Notes: generated from the sequence alone by a model not told the origin. Positions 22,364 to 33,539 are shown, counted from the stretch's first letter. The stretch: DNA of 64,000 nt from Epichloe hybrida (GCA_019022495.1 JAFEKR010000049.1:186001-250000); one strand, 5' to 3'. Translations and numbers: made by a program.

Positions 22364-24201
22364 GCAACTGACGGATGACAACCCGTGGCCATGCTCCATT
22401 TACTAGTCGGTGTGCCATTTTACATTTTACGCTTGTTGGAAGACCCGTGTCAATAAGAAGTCTCACAAGATGACTCCTTCCCCCATGGCTGCCAAAGGGT
22501 ATCTGATCAAGACGGACCCGGGACTACCAGACTCGCTCGGATGGACGGGAATCAGGGCCCCGCGCAATACGGTCTGAACATGGGCAAGCCCTTCTGCGGG
22601 ATATCACAGGACACTGCTCGTTCAGGAAGTGCGTTCAACGGCTTCATGCTTTATGACAGGGCCATGCAAATGCAAGTCCGCGATGGGGGGACTCTGCTGT
22701 CCGTCGTCGCGGAGGCTCACTTCTTTGCAGAGCAGCCGGGGGGATATCACGACGCAGGCATCCACTTCATGCGCCTCGTACTTGACGACGATGGCGATGG
22801 CGATGGCAATGCTGGTGAGTCGCGTGGCATCTGGCACAGGGGAACGGAGAGCGCGGTTGAGGCTTGGTTGCAAAAATGATTGCATCGTGGGAACGTATAC
22901 ATATTTGTTCCGCCACTCCGCGTTGCCTGAGCGTCTCCCTCCGTGGCTGCGTGGCTGCGTGGCTGTGCATGAGGGTCCCACTTCGAAACATCCGCGGGTT
23001 TTGCCTCCTCACGAGCCTGTCGTCTCTCCCCGTCCCAGACTGCAGGGTACAGTCTCCATGTCTCTCTCCTCGAGGCTGAGCGCGCCAAGAGAGCAAAAAG
23101 ACGACTTGGCTCACGGGGATCAAGAGCTTCCTAAGCCGGCTGATATGTTTGCTGTTTTCACACAAGTCAACACAGTCCTGCATGCATGCAACCATGGATC
23201 GTGACGGTTCCACTGCATCGCCATCCATGGCATCCATCGACCTGCTGGTCCACCTACTTTTCGTCTATGTAGCTAGTAGGTGCAAAGTTGCACTGTCTAT
23301 CAAAGCCATACCAATCCACTACCAAGTATTCTCTGCTATGTTATTAGCGCGTGTCGGAGCCAACCGTGATGATGTAAGGATGCTTGGTAAAAAAAAAAAA
23401 AGAGATGTTACTCGACTCTGGTTAAAGAGAGCCTTACTGACTTTGTAATCTAACCTTACAGTTCGAAACTTTGGCTGCTCTATGACAACAAACCTCTCGC
23501 CTGTCTTTGGCCTGGTGCCCGACGGCGAGAACACGCTGGGTGCCTCGCCAAGCGCTCAATCTTTTGTAAACCCCAGGATTCAATGTGAAGCCAAATGGAA
23601 GGCAGGATCTGAGCTACCATGTTATCAATGAAAGGATAATTTTCCTCGTGTCCATTCACATACAGTACTCGGATTAATCCCATTCAATTGTCAGTGCCTC
23701 ACCATCAACCCGTGCAATGCCATTTCGCACAAGTTCTGAAATTGTGATTGCTGGAATGAAAACGACAAGCCCCGGCGCCATGGTCGTCGCCACGCCGTAA
23801 CGAGCCGCAACAGATTCAGCCAGTCTTTTCTCCCCATGTTAGAAGGAACTCCCGTCTTGGAGAGTGCGGAGCAAGCGTAGTAATCCTGACGAGATCATTT
23901 CTGGACTTATAATAGTCCTCAACATTCCAATATCTTATGCTCCGAGTAGGCTGTCGATTTGTCAATACCAAGCACTAGAGTGCGAATGGAAGTCAGCCTA
24001 AATCCCAGAGGGCGGAAACAGGTAATTGAAGGGACTAGAATAGAAGGATTTGCTCACAGATCAGGATCTGGTCTTTCCCAATGAAGTACTCGTCGCAGAT
24101 TCCGCATCGCCGGCCCGATTTAATGTGCACATAATCGTATGCTGACAAGCCAAACATCCTATTGTGGCAGTTCCAGTTTCAGAAAGTTCTTTGCAAGCTC
24201 A

Positions 24202-24360
24202 GAGATGAAGGAGTAGAGTAGGTAGTTCTTACTTTACACACGAAAAGATAATGTTGAGGGGATGCGGAGAGTCAACGGCTCGGAGATGAAGTAGTAGGGT
24301 AGGTAGTTCTTGCTTTACACACGAAAAGATAATGTTAAGGGGATGCGGAGGGTCAACGAC
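24202..24360 (+). repeat. 81-bp direct tandem duplication, two copies
   Basis: gagatgaag starts at 24202 and again at 24283. Both copies contain gtaggtagttctt, ctttacacacgaaaagataa and ggggatgcggag. Most differences are A/G transitions. Confidence 0.85.
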
Positions 24361-24840
24361 ATTTACTTGAGTCTGTGTGAGTGGTGAAAGCACTCATCAT
24401 GGAAATCCAAAGTTCAACGTGATCTTATTGCGTCGGCTGTTTTCACTTGTTTAAAGCTGGCAGACACCAGGAGGAGGCCGGCAGCATGACTTCTCGCAAG
24501 TCCTTTCACCTGTCAGCCATGCCAATTCTCCGCCGTGCTTCACGGAGAGTGCCAATATGTGGTTCCAAGTTCTTTGGACAGACCTTCTAGTTTCCGGTGG
24601 ATATCTATACTCTATAGGCAACCAATTCTCGCACCGGATGTCCCTTGTAAATCTCTGCGGCGCGTTTTGTGCTAGTCGGCAAGTTCGCTTGAGATGCAAC
24701 GATATGAAGCATGTGACGAATGCTCGGAATACAACAATGTCATCGGCAGTCAAAAACCTTGTGTGGCCTAGCGAACATTCGACACAAAGACGATACCGTG
24801 ACATCATTTCCGCCTTGAGGATTGTGAAACTTTCCAGGAA

Positions 24841-24861
24841 TTCTTCTTCTTCTTCTTCTTG
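24841..24861 (+). repeat. TTC trinucleotide microsatellite
   Basis: Seven consecutive ttc units. On the minus strand this makes a poly-Glu run in an otherwise unsupported open frame. Confidence 0.85.
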
Positions 24862-25535
24862 TTCTTTCAGAGACACGACTTGCTGCCAAGGAAATTGCAA
24901 ACATGACATAGGGCCCTCATGCTGCGGCCAAGGCAGCCAAGCTTGCCTCTCAAGCTCGAGTCAAGACGATCCATGGTTGGTTTGCGGATTATATTGATGA
25001 AAAGGGCTGACATTATCACCATACGACCTTCCTACACAGGACATCTGGGAGAGGAGAGGCGATAGCTTGTCAGAGGACGAAGTCATGCATAGATGCGCAA
25101 GGCCCAATTTTGGGGTGTTCCAGAGACAAATTCGTGAAATTAACATCTTCTCCTTTGTCAGTCTGTATTGCTTGGAAATATGTGATCGACCTATCCTCTG
25201 GGTTCATCAAGCTCCAGACTGCGTTTATCGCCACACTATCGCGTACCGCATTGCAGAAAGCGTAGCAAAAGCCCCTGTCTGCTCGTTCGATGGTCAACTT
25301 TCCGGATTCCTCGTAAATTTCAACCCCTGCCTGCGACTCTGTTGTTGATGCATCGCTACTGACCAGTCGGGCCTGGCTCCCAGAGGAAAGGAGCTGCCTT
25401 TCTGCACGTTACTAAATAAACTCAAGTTGATCATGGGCTTGTTCCCACCCTTAACTTGCCTCGTCGGCTCACGACCAGGTCCTCCAATCGTAGCAAATGA
25501 ACCTAGCAATTCCGACTGCCTTTGCGTCGGATTCA

Positions 25536-26262
25536 TCGACGCGTGGCAGGATCACTGCGGTGAAGGTTTGGGCGTGTGTAACTTTGTAAGCGTGAACGTT
25601 TGGGTGAGCGTTTCTCTGGCCAGCTTGTGATTGCGACTGGATCCCGTGATTCAAGTGGTCTGACGCTCAAACCAGTTGGTACTCACGAGCAGACGATCCG
25701 TGCTTGGCATGCTCTGCAGGAACAAGTGGAAGAGGCAAGATGATCCGCAATACGAGGGTTCAATCGGTTATTAAAGCAGGTGATGGACAAGCATGGAACG
25801 CGACTCTGTCTGACGGCAAGACAATGCCGGCTGAGCTCTATCTCTCACTACACGGGGTGCAAGTCAGGGTTTCATTTGCTGCACCCAAAGAGCTGCTAGA
25901 CTTGAAAGAGAATGTGCAGCAAGACAAGCACCTAAGATTGGCTGGGACAAAGGGTATCCGGGCCATCGGCGACGTTGGCAACAGTGAGCCGAAGCAACTG
26001 ACTGTGACTGATGGACAGATTAATCATCTGGCGAATGCTCTCCATGCCGTTTTGACGGAAACAGTCTCACCAGCCGAGTACCACCCTGCTGGCAAGACCA
26101 TGATATTTCTGTCTTCAGGCAAAAAGCTTGCGACGGGGCAGATCAGGAACTTGAAGGCTCTGGTGGTGGACGGTTGCGTGGGTAAAGGGGAGGAAGCTGT
26201 TTCTTGACACAGCTGCGAGCTACGTTGGTGGCGAGAGACTGAGGCATGAGTCGTCCATGTGA
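25536..26262 (+). pseudogene. AIF/AMID-like FAD oxidoreductase remnant with internal deletion
   Basis: From 25621 the sequence reads QLVIATGSRDSSGLTLKPVG and THEQTIRAWHALQEQVEEA, the stretch ending the first FAD part of AIF-like proteins. Immediately after, in another frame, comes VIRNTRV-like MIRNTRVQSVIKAGDGQAW, then LLDLKENVQQDKHLRLAG and IRAIGDVGNSEPKQL. The NADH-binding Rossmann segment normally between EEAR and these residues (roughly 60-80 aa) is missing. Near 26155 the frame shifts again; the tail then reads LFLDTAASYVGGERLRHESS and stops at 26262, as in family C-termini. Upstream, GRITAVKVWACVTL (25542-25584) may be a further piece. Intact members are NAD(P)H oxidoreductases linked to cell death (family knowledge). 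This copy cannot make a working enzyme. Confidence 0.8.
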
Positions 26263-26398
26263 ACCGCAGATTCCCTGGATATACATAATCTTACAAGGAG
26301 ACGATTCCATGTCTTGATACAGGTGATCCTTGCAACATCTCGCAATGACGCATCGCTTGCGTTTCCCTGCGCATGCAATGCAATGTCCCGTTGAGTCT

Positions 26399-27920
26399 CT
26401 AGCGAAGCTCAACACCCAATCTTTTTACAAGTGCATCTCGTACACCCTCGTGGAAAGTCTTGGCCTCCTCATTGGTGAGAGTGCGCTCCAGACTCCGGTA
26501 CACAATGCGGTATGCCATGCTCCTCCTGCCCGTCTTGGGATGCGTAAACTCATCAATGAGTCTGACATCCTCGACAACATCGCCAGCCACACTGCGCACA
26601 ATCTCCATGACGTCGTTTTCGTGGAAATTGCCCATTGTATTTCCTCCAGCGGCAGATGTTGACGCCAGCCAAAATGAGACGTCCTTGGGGCAAGGAGGAT
26701 ACTTGGAGAAGGGCGCAAACCGTTTCAGGGTGTCGAGTTTGTCCGATACGCCCTCGAACTGGGAGAGGAAGCGATGATCCCGGGACCAGAATAGGCGGAT
26801 GTCGGGAATCTTGAACAGAAGCATGGCAATGCGGTCAATGCCGATGCCAAAAGCCCATCCAAGTTGAAACGGTACGCCAGCATTGTCGTACAGACTTTGC
26901 CTGACGACTCCGCATCCCAACACTTCCAACCAGTCTCCCGCGTAATACACTTCGAGCTCCCAAGAGGGGCTCGTGAATGGGAAGTATGCCTCCACCCAGC
27001 GCATTCGTAGGGGTTCATCCACAAAATTTGGGTCGCCTTTCAAAGCCGCAGTTCTTGCTCGTGAGAATATGTCGACAACCATACACTCTAGCGATCGCTT
27101 GAGATGCTCGCCGATGGCTTGCGCCTCGGCAGCGGAATGGCAATCCTGCAGAGGATTGCGCTCCTCATGAAACGGGGGGTTTGGGTCCTCAACCTGGACA
27201 TTGTGCTTTGGTAGCTTCTCCAAGTCGGCTCGCACAGCGGCATCTACGGCACCGCCGGGGACCCGGTTTCGATCCCATGATCTTGCTCCCTCCATTTGGT
27301 GGAAGACGGGGTAATGGCTTCGGTCGATGGCATCTCGTCGATAAACATCGGCGGAGATGAGGTACCCGTCGCTCTCGTTGGCCCGAAAAACATCTACCTG
27401 ATGCGCACTCGTGTGCGTCCGCAACAATGTCTTGTCATTAATGTAGTACGTGTCGGAAAGCGCCCGGCCAGGGTGGTTCGGCGAAAATCCCAATGAGTCG
27501 AAATTCTGGTGCGTCGATACAACGGGGTGATAGTCGTTGTGATATTTGTATGTGGGTTGAGGGAAGTTGGACTCGATAATCTGTCGAGTGATGCACACGG
27601 GGTGGTCTTTCTGCAGATGAAGTCTTCGTGAAGTGGCGTCTAGCACATTGGACGGCACGTTGAACCAAGCTGGGTCTTTCTTGTAGGTAGCTCCTCGAAC
27701 CAAAACGGTGCCGCCGGGTTCTTGTGATGACTGTGAGGACAGTCGGAAGCCTAGAAGGTGTCAGCGTGGGAGCGATCTCGACCGAGTCGCATTGCGCTGG
27801 AGAAAACCGACCTGAGCACGAGAAGGTCCTGAGGAAAGTGGTGTGTTGTGGAAGCAAAAGAAGCTGAGCTTGGCGGCTGCACCCAAGTACGCTGCGCACA
27901 GCCCCGATCCGTTTTGACAT
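26399..27920 (-). CDS. MSF1: Mitochondrial phenylalanyl-tRNA synthetase
   Basis: Exons 27920-27812 and 27750-26399 (486 aa). The 61-nt intron has a gctgacacc branch site. The N-terminus (MSKRIGAVRSVLGCSRQAQL) is a basic mitochondrial presequence. The class II core includes FHQMEGARSWDRNRV, then MRWVEAYFPFTSPSWELEV (motif 2 region) and GWAFGIGIDRIAMLLFKIPD (motif 3). The C-terminal ~95 residues (KYPPCPKDVSFWLAS to the end) are the FDX-ACB anticodon-binding domain that marks the single-chain mitochondrial enzyme. It charges mitochondrial tRNA-Phe. Start and splice give an unbroken reading. It shares a 766-bp divergent promoter with the dicarboxylate carrier, also mitochondrial. The gap to the AIF pseudogene is only 136 bp. 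Confidence 0.93.
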
Positions 27921-28686
27921 GATGAAGGCCCAGATTTACAGTGGAAGCCACATTTCAAGATGCCTCGTTGGCCGCTAAGCTGCCAATTGCTGCCGTGTGC
28001 TTGTGATGATGGAGGCAAAAAGCTTCAACGTCGGGACTTTGGTTGGACCTTGTGGAATTGGCTTCGATAACACAATCGACTACCCTGTACCGTTTCCATC
28101 CATTCAGCGCCAGCATAATAGTCAATATGGGCGGGCGGCTCAGTTATCTCCAACGTCCGTGAACGCGCTTTCGTGAGCTGGGTTTATTTAGTTGCGATCA
28201 GATATCACGATTATTCTTCGTCGTGTCCTAACCAACCAGCTTCTCGTTCGGAAAAAACAAACGTCAAAAACAGGGGAATTCCAAGAATGACCCACGAAGA
28301 CCATGCAACGGTGAGATGAAGCTATGGAATCTCCCTCTTGAATTTCACGTGTCCATTGTTGACTGCAATTAAATCGCAATACATAATCTTTTGCATTTTG
28401 ATTCTTGTCCATCACTCAAGCCCCCTCCCCGTTGGACAATCCTACCCAACTACGTCACCGCCTACCATCGGGTCTTATTTTTCTGCCAGCCGACGTCAAC
28501 GCCACGACAGCAGGCCGAACCCTCCATGAACTCACTCCCACGACTCGGTTACACCCAACACATTTTCTCACTCACCAAAATCCGCAGGTCCCCTGCGACA
28601 GGGCAATTGGGAAGGTCAAACATACTGCACTAGCACACGCCCTTTGTGCGATGCAGCTGTGAAAGCTCCCCATCCAAGTCCAGCAT
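27921..28686. promoter_or_regulatory. Divergent promoter region between MSF1 and the dicarboxylate carrier
   Basis: 766 bp between two divergent mitochondrial genes, with no coding sequence supported. It includes C-rich stretches at 28420-28560. A shared regulatory region is inferred only from the layout. Confidence 0.45.
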
Positions 28687-30038
28687 ATGCAACCGACCGC
28701 AATGGCCGCTTCTTCGCGCGTAGATGCCGCCAAGGCCGCGCCAGCCCGGAAACTCACCAAGGAGGAACGGGCTGAGCAGCGCAAAAAGAAGATGGGTCCG
28801 CCCGTGCGATATCCTTTCTGGTTCGGAGGAAGCGCAAGTAGTATGGCTGCGTGCGTGACACATCCTCTTGATTTGAGTGAGTCGATTTAAACCTTCCGGC
28901 CACATCTGCCACATATCAAGCATACAGAAGCTAACCCCGGCGAACAGTCAAGGTAAGCGTACTTTTTCTCCCGGCAGCATGCGTAATGTAATTGCGCTTT
29001 TGGAAGAGAAGGAAGAAGGGTGGGGAAGGGCCAAACAAAAATACCAAATGTGCATTGCGCGATTCTCACAAACGTTTTCCCCGACTCGTACAGGTCCGAC
29101 TGCAAATGCGCAAAGGCGATGCGCCGAAATCCATGAGCGGGACATTCGTCCACATCGTCAAGACAGACGGCCCTCTCGCCCTCTACAGCGGCATATCCGC
29201 CTCCCTTCTCCGCCAGCTGACCTACTCGACCGTCCGATTCGGTGTCTACGAAGAACTCAAGGCCCGCTACACCAGGACCGGCGGCGAGCCCACCTTCCCC
29301 GTCCTTTCCGCCATGGCCGTCACCTCGGGCTTCCTGGGCGGCATTGCCGGCAACTTTGCCGACGTCCTCAACGTGCGCATGCAGCATGATGCCGCGTTGC
29401 CCACCAACGACAGGCGCAACTACAAGCACGCCGTCGACGGCATGGTTCGCATGGCGCGGGAAGAAGGCCCTATGAGCTGGTTCCGAGGCTGGCTGCCGAA
29501 CAGCAGCCGCGCGGCCGTCATGACGGCAGGTCAACTGGCGACGTACGATACCTTCAAGCGGCTCCTGGTGGATTACACTCCTCTGGGGGATACCTTGACC
29601 ACACATTTCTCGGCATCCTTCCTGGCAGGCCTGGCTGCTGCGACGGCCACCAGTCCCATTGACGTGATCAAGACGAGGGTCATGTCTTCGACGCAAAAGC
29701 AGGGGATAATACGCCTCGTTGGCGACATTTACAAGACTGATGGGCTACGATGGATGTTCAAAGGCTGGGTGCCAAGCTTCTTGAGACTAGGACCGTAAGT
29801 TTTTTTCTCAGTCTGTTCGACACAGCCATAACCTTTTTTTTTTTTTTTAACTTTCCTCCGTCCTTTCTCTAATCCCATCCGTGCTGCTGTGTCCTCCGTT
29901 CTTTTTTTTTTCGTGTCTCTTTATCTCGGACCCTGCAAGGCTGACCTTCCCAGACACACCATTTGCACATTCGTCTTCCTAGAAATTCACCGCAAAACCT
30001 ACAGAAAAGTCAAAGGCCTTGACGAACAGAAGCTATGA
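28687..30038 (+). CDS. DIC1: Mitochondrial dicarboxylate carrier
   Basis: Four exons: 28687-28876, 28948-28952 (5 nt), 29094-29794 and 29954-30038 (326 aa). Introns are 71, 141 and 159 nt. The first carrier signature, PLDLIKVRLQ, is assembled from three exons: A ends exon 1, the microexon TCAAG completes Ile and adds Lys, and GTC CGA continues. Repeat 2 reads GIAGNFADVLNVRMQ, the variant typical of dicarboxylate carriers; repeat 3 reads SPIDVIKTRVMSS. The protein ends ICTFVFLEIHRKTYRKVKGL. It exchanges malate or succinate for phosphate across the inner mitochondrial membrane (family knowledge). The N-terminus is a longer Lys/Arg/Glu-rich extension (about 40 residues) before PFWFGGSAS. Intron 3 carries long T runs. 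ATG 28687 is chosen; the ATG five codons later is also possible. Confidence 0.9.
28948..28952 (+). other. DIC1: Five-nucleotide microexon of the dicarboxylate carrier
   Basis: TCAAG lies between gaacag and gtaagc, giving a perfect acceptor and donor. It is needed to restore the frame and the invariant Lys of the PxDxxK carrier signature. Confidence 0.85.
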
Positions 30039-30541
30039 GACCCGAGACTTCAGCACACTTGTACATATGGAAAGGAAAAGGCGTTCTTATAGACTGGGGC
30101 GTTGATACAAGGCTTGTTTAACTGCATTTTGATATTCAAGCTATTTGACAAAACCGGAACGAGATACAAGCGTTTGGTTGAAGCGTCTGGATGTTTGTGG
30201 CGATTTTAACAGGGTAGACAAGATGGATCAAATAGACGGCTACTATTGTGAAGTCTCGAATAACGGCACAACAAGCTTTCTTGGCAACTTTCCACTCATC
30301 ATGAACGGCAACAGAGACGAGAACATGTACCATCTCACGTGGTAAAGGTGCAATGCGATCCTCGATTCCAACCTCGACACTTTAGGCGTCGCTATGCTCC
30401 TTCCTTGTGCTAAGGAATTACTAGACTCTACTGTACAAACCCAAAGCGATACTTCGTAAATGTTTGCCTTTAAATGTGGTCAACATTTCCCAACCATCCC
30501 ATGAAACGCCCGTCCCCTCTACCTTTTCCACGCATCACCTC
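30039..30541. other. Convergent 3' intergenic region
   Basis: 3' ends of the dicarboxylate carrier (plus) and RPB3 (minus). No gene seen. Confidence 0.5.
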
Positions 30542-31760
30542 TCACTGCCACGAGGACTGCCCATATGGTGTAGTGCCGTATGCGCCAGAACCACCCCCAT
30601 ACGCGGTATTGTTACCACCGCCGTATGCAGTGTTGTTGCCCCCATACGAAGTCATGTTCCCTCCGTAAGGAGTAGTGTACCCCCCATCCTGCCAAGGTGT
30701 CGTGCCACCACCCTCCATGTTCATATCTGGACTTCTGGGGCCATCAAAATCCGCAGCCTCCTCGCCACCGTACTTCTTGGGGTCAAGGCCCTTGAGCAAC
30801 GCTCCAATCTTTTGCTGGAGTGCACGGATGCCTCCCTGGACGATCTGATCGGGTTCCATGCTTCCTGATGTCTCGACTTCGAAATAGAATCGGTCTGGTA
30901 CGGCATCGTAGTTAAATGGTTCGCCTTCTTGTGGGGGGTCCTCCCACTCAGCGTATTTGCTCTTGGGCCTGTCGAGCCAAGCGCGTCAGTTCAAGGACTA
31001 AAGCAATAAGAAGCAGACACGTTTAAACACCTACCATTCCTTCTCGGGATCCGTGTTGTTCTCAAACCACATATCCAGATGGTGCAGCTTGTTGTGAGGA
31101 TCGTATTCAAACCCAACTGCCGACGTGGGCATCCACTTGGCATGTTCCTTGGCGATTCCCTTCTTCGCAATGCACGTAAGCTTCAGCTCTTGGTCCTTGC
31201 GCAGCTTGGCAATCAGACAGCCCATCCCCTCCGGGTCCATGATAACCGGCGATCCAACCTGAGTAGCATGACGGCCATCGACAACCAGGTCTCGCGCGTA
31301 CACCTTCATGATCTCGTCGCTGGTGCACCGCGCATGTAACGTCAAAGTCACACTGCACTGTTCGCAATACTGATCGCAATCGCAGTCTCGTGAGTAATTC
31401 AGTTCGTTAACGCCCTTGGCGTTGAGCGGTATCAGACCGAGTCTGTGGGCGATGAACTCGTCGGGAAGCACTGAGCTGTTGACTTCGACTTCGACCAGGT
31501 CGACGGCAATTGTGGGCACTTCTGCCTGGATAATTCTTCGTATCGAGTTGGCAAAGGAAAGGTTTGTCTTGGAGAGCGCAAAGTCGACGCGCGTCCTGTC
31601 GGCCTGTCAAAACCACGTGAGAAAGATATCGTCAGCAAAAATGCACAACCAGGCAACGTAACAATTGGTACGAAGTGATGCGCCATACAGCAGAAATGGT
31701 GACTTGTGGCTGCTCCGGCTCACCATCCATCACCATGGGGTCGTAATTCATGCCGTCCAT
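30542..31760 (-). CDS. RPB3: RNA polymerase II subunit RPB3
   Basis: Exons 31760-31689, 31603-31035 and 30968-30542 (355 aa). Introns are 85 and 66 nt. Joined reading is FALSKTNLSFANSIRRIIQA, then VPTIAVDLVEVEVNSSVLPD, the alpha-like dimerisation domain. The zinc-site cysteines follow in CDCDQYCEQC, then MDPEGMGCLIAKLRKDQELK. RPB3 pairs with RPB11 to nucleate Pol II assembly (family knowledge). The C-terminus is unusual in detail: after KKYGGEEAADFDGP comes a low-complexity tail of Gly/Tyr/Asn/Thr repeats (NNTAYGGG twice, with YGGN variants). The start MDGMNYDPMVMDGEPEQPQV matches fungal RPB3. It is divergent to SOF1, with 438 bp between the starts. Confidence 0.93.
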
Positions 31761-32198
31761 CTTGGCGAAGGGTCAAACGGCCCCCAGAGCGGGCCTCGGC
31801 TCCTGATAAACCTGTGCCTCGTTTGAAACCAAAGCGAACAGTTTTAATATTTCTATTCAAGTTTCGGGAAGAGGTGGCAAGAGAGAGACAATCAATTGGT
31901 GAACGTAAAGGTGAACGTAAAAGTGAACGATGCGGATCGATCGCGAAAGGTTGGAAGGGCACCCACCTGCACGCTTCTCGGAGTGCCGACCACTCAAAGC
32001 TGGTCCACCACTCACTCAACCCACTCAAAGCTCTCGGGCAAGCGATAATCCGAGCTCTTATCAAACCCGCATATACTTTCCTGATAAGCAAAAAAAAAAA
32101 GTTATCCCCACCAAAAAGCCAAGCACCACCGCAGTATTGCTCGAACCATCGCTCACATCGCCATTTTCGCCCTTCCGTAGAGGAAAGACACCAAAGCC
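31761..32198. promoter_or_regulatory. Divergent promoter between RPB3 and SOF1
   Basis: 438 bp shared by two growth-related genes (transcription and ribosome biogenesis). At 31898-31930 ggtgaacgtaaa repeats nearly three times in tandem. A poly-A run lies at 32090-32100. Coregulation is inferred from the arrangement. Confidence 0.55.
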
Positions 32199-33539
32199 AT
32201 GAAGATCAAGGCTCTCAACCGCTCTCTAGCGGACCACCAACCTCCAGGTTCGGACGCCGCCAAAGTGCCCCGAAATTTGGACTCGGCCCTCCATCCATTC
32301 GAACGAGCAAGGGAATACCAAAGAGCTCTCAATGCCGTCAAGCTCGAGCGAATGCACGCCAAACCCTTCATAGGACAGCTGGGCCGCGGCCACGTCGATG
32401 GTGTCTACTCCATTGCCAAGGACCCCAACGCTGTAGAGCGCTTCGCCAGCGGGAGCGGTGACGGTGTCGTCAAGGTCTGGGACCTGACCAACCGGGACGA
32501 CTCCATCTGGCACACGACGGCGCATGAGAACATCGTCAAGGGCATGGATTGGACTCGCGATCAAAAGCTGCTCACTTGCGCTGCAGACCGCACCATCAAG
32601 CTCTTCGACCCTTACAACACAAAGCCCGACTCGGCACCTATATCCTCGTGGCTCGGCGCCGGCGCCTTCACCAGCCTGTCGCACCACCGGTCCAAAAACG
32701 CTTTCGCCGCCGCATCGAGCGTCCTCTCCATCTACGACCTCGAGCGCCACACGGCTGCGCCCGAAGTCTTGAAATGGCCCACGTCCGTCGACACAATCAC
32801 AAACGTAGCATTCAACCAAGTTGAAACATCTGTGCTGGCATCCTGCTCGAATGACCGCTCCATCGTCATCTACGATCTCCGCACATCCACCCCCGTCACC
32901 AAGACCGTCCTCAAATTCGCCTCCAACCACATCGCCTGGTCCCCCATGGAGGCCTTCAACTTCGCCACAGCCTCTGAAGACCACAACATCTACCTCTTCG
33001 ACATGCGCAAGATGGACCGCGCTCTCAACGTCCTAAAGGACCACGTCGCCGCCGTCATGGACGTCGAGTTCTCCCCCACGGGCGAGGAGCTCGTCTCCGC
33101 CTCCTGGGACCGCACCGTCCGCCTCTGGAATCGTGACAGGGGCCACTCCCGCGACATATACCACACCAAGCGCATGCAGCGCGTCATGGCAGCCAAATGG
33201 ACCCCCGACTCGCGATACATCCTCTCTGGCTCCGACGACGGCAACATCCGCCTTTGGAGAGCCAACGCCTCGGAAAGTGCAGCAATCAAATCAGCTCGTC
33301 AACGACAAGCTCTCGAATACAACGAGGCATTGACACGTCGTTATGGCCATATGCCCGAGATTCGACGCATCAAGAGGCACAGACATGTTCCTACGGTTCT
33401 CAAGAAGGCGGGTGAGATCAAGTCCCAGGAACTCAAATCCATCAAGAGAAAGGAGGAGAATGAGCGCAGACATACCAAGAAACAATTTGAGAGGAGGAAG
33501 GGTGAGAGAGAGAAGATGGTGCTGGCGAGGGAGAAGTAA
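32199..33539 (+). CDS. SOF1: SOF1 (DCAF13) WD40 protein of the U3 snoRNP / small-subunit processome
   Basis: Single exon, 446 aa. The N-terminus MKIKALNRSLADHQ, then NLDSALHPFERAREYQRALN and KLERMHAKPFIGQLGRGHVD, is diagnostic of SOF1. About seven WD repeats follow (for example FASGSGDGVVKVWDLTN, LLTCAADRTIKLFDP, LVSASWDRTVRLWNRDRG and ILSGSDDGNIRLWRANAS). The C-terminal Sof1 domain has YNEALTRRYGHMPEIRRIKR and ends in a Lys/Arg/Glu-rich helix. It acts in the nucleolus in 18S rRNA maturation (family knowledge). Length matches the family. GC-rich codon use suggests good expression. Confidence 0.95.
   Translation: MKIKALNRSLADHQPPGSDAAKVPRNLDSALHPFERAREYQRALNAVKLERMHAKPFIGQLGRGHVDGVYSIAKDPNAVERFASGSGDGVVKVWDLTNRDDSIWHTTAHENIVKGMDWTRDQKLLTCAADRTIKLFDPYNTKPDSAPISSWLGAGAFTSLSHHRSKNAFAAASSVLSIYDLERHTAAPEVLKWPTSVDTITNVAFNQVETSVLASCSNDRSIVIYDLRTSTPVTKTVLKFASNHIAWSPMEAFNFATASEDHNIYLFDMRKMDRALNVLKDHVAAVMDVEFSPTGEELVSASWDRTVRLWNRDRGHSRDIYHTKRMQRVMAAKWTPDSRYILSGSDDGNIRLWRANASESAAIKSARQRQALEYNEALTRRYGHMPEIRRIKRHRHVPTVLKKAGEIKSQELKSIKRKEENERRHTKKQFERRKGEREKMVLAREK

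Larger units (their letters stand above)
21586..25535. other. Four kilobases without an intact gene
   Basis: Several 60-190 codon open frames overlap here on both strands (for example 22541-22879 and 22629-23204) but none shows a recognisable domain. It holds the palindrome at 22338-22363, a poly-A run at 23390-23401, an 81-bp tandem duplication at 24202-24360 and a TTC microsatellite at 24841-24861. The stretch 24900-25350 reads as coding-like pieces in changing frames (for example IAWKYVIDLSSGFIKL) and may be another decayed gene that I cannot name. Confidence 0.5.

Noticed and set aside
22541..23237. Overlapping open frames of 110-190 codons
   Set aside because: They occur on both strands with no recognisable motif or splice logic. 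Asp/Gly runs come from a gatggc repeat.
24451..24909. 152-codon minus-strand frame with a poly-Glu run
   Set aside because: The Glu run is the TTC microsatellite, and the rest has no family resemblance.
28887..29696. 269-codon minus-strand frame
   Set aside because: It is antisense to the dicarboxylate carrier, whose motifs and splice sites are clear on the plus strand.
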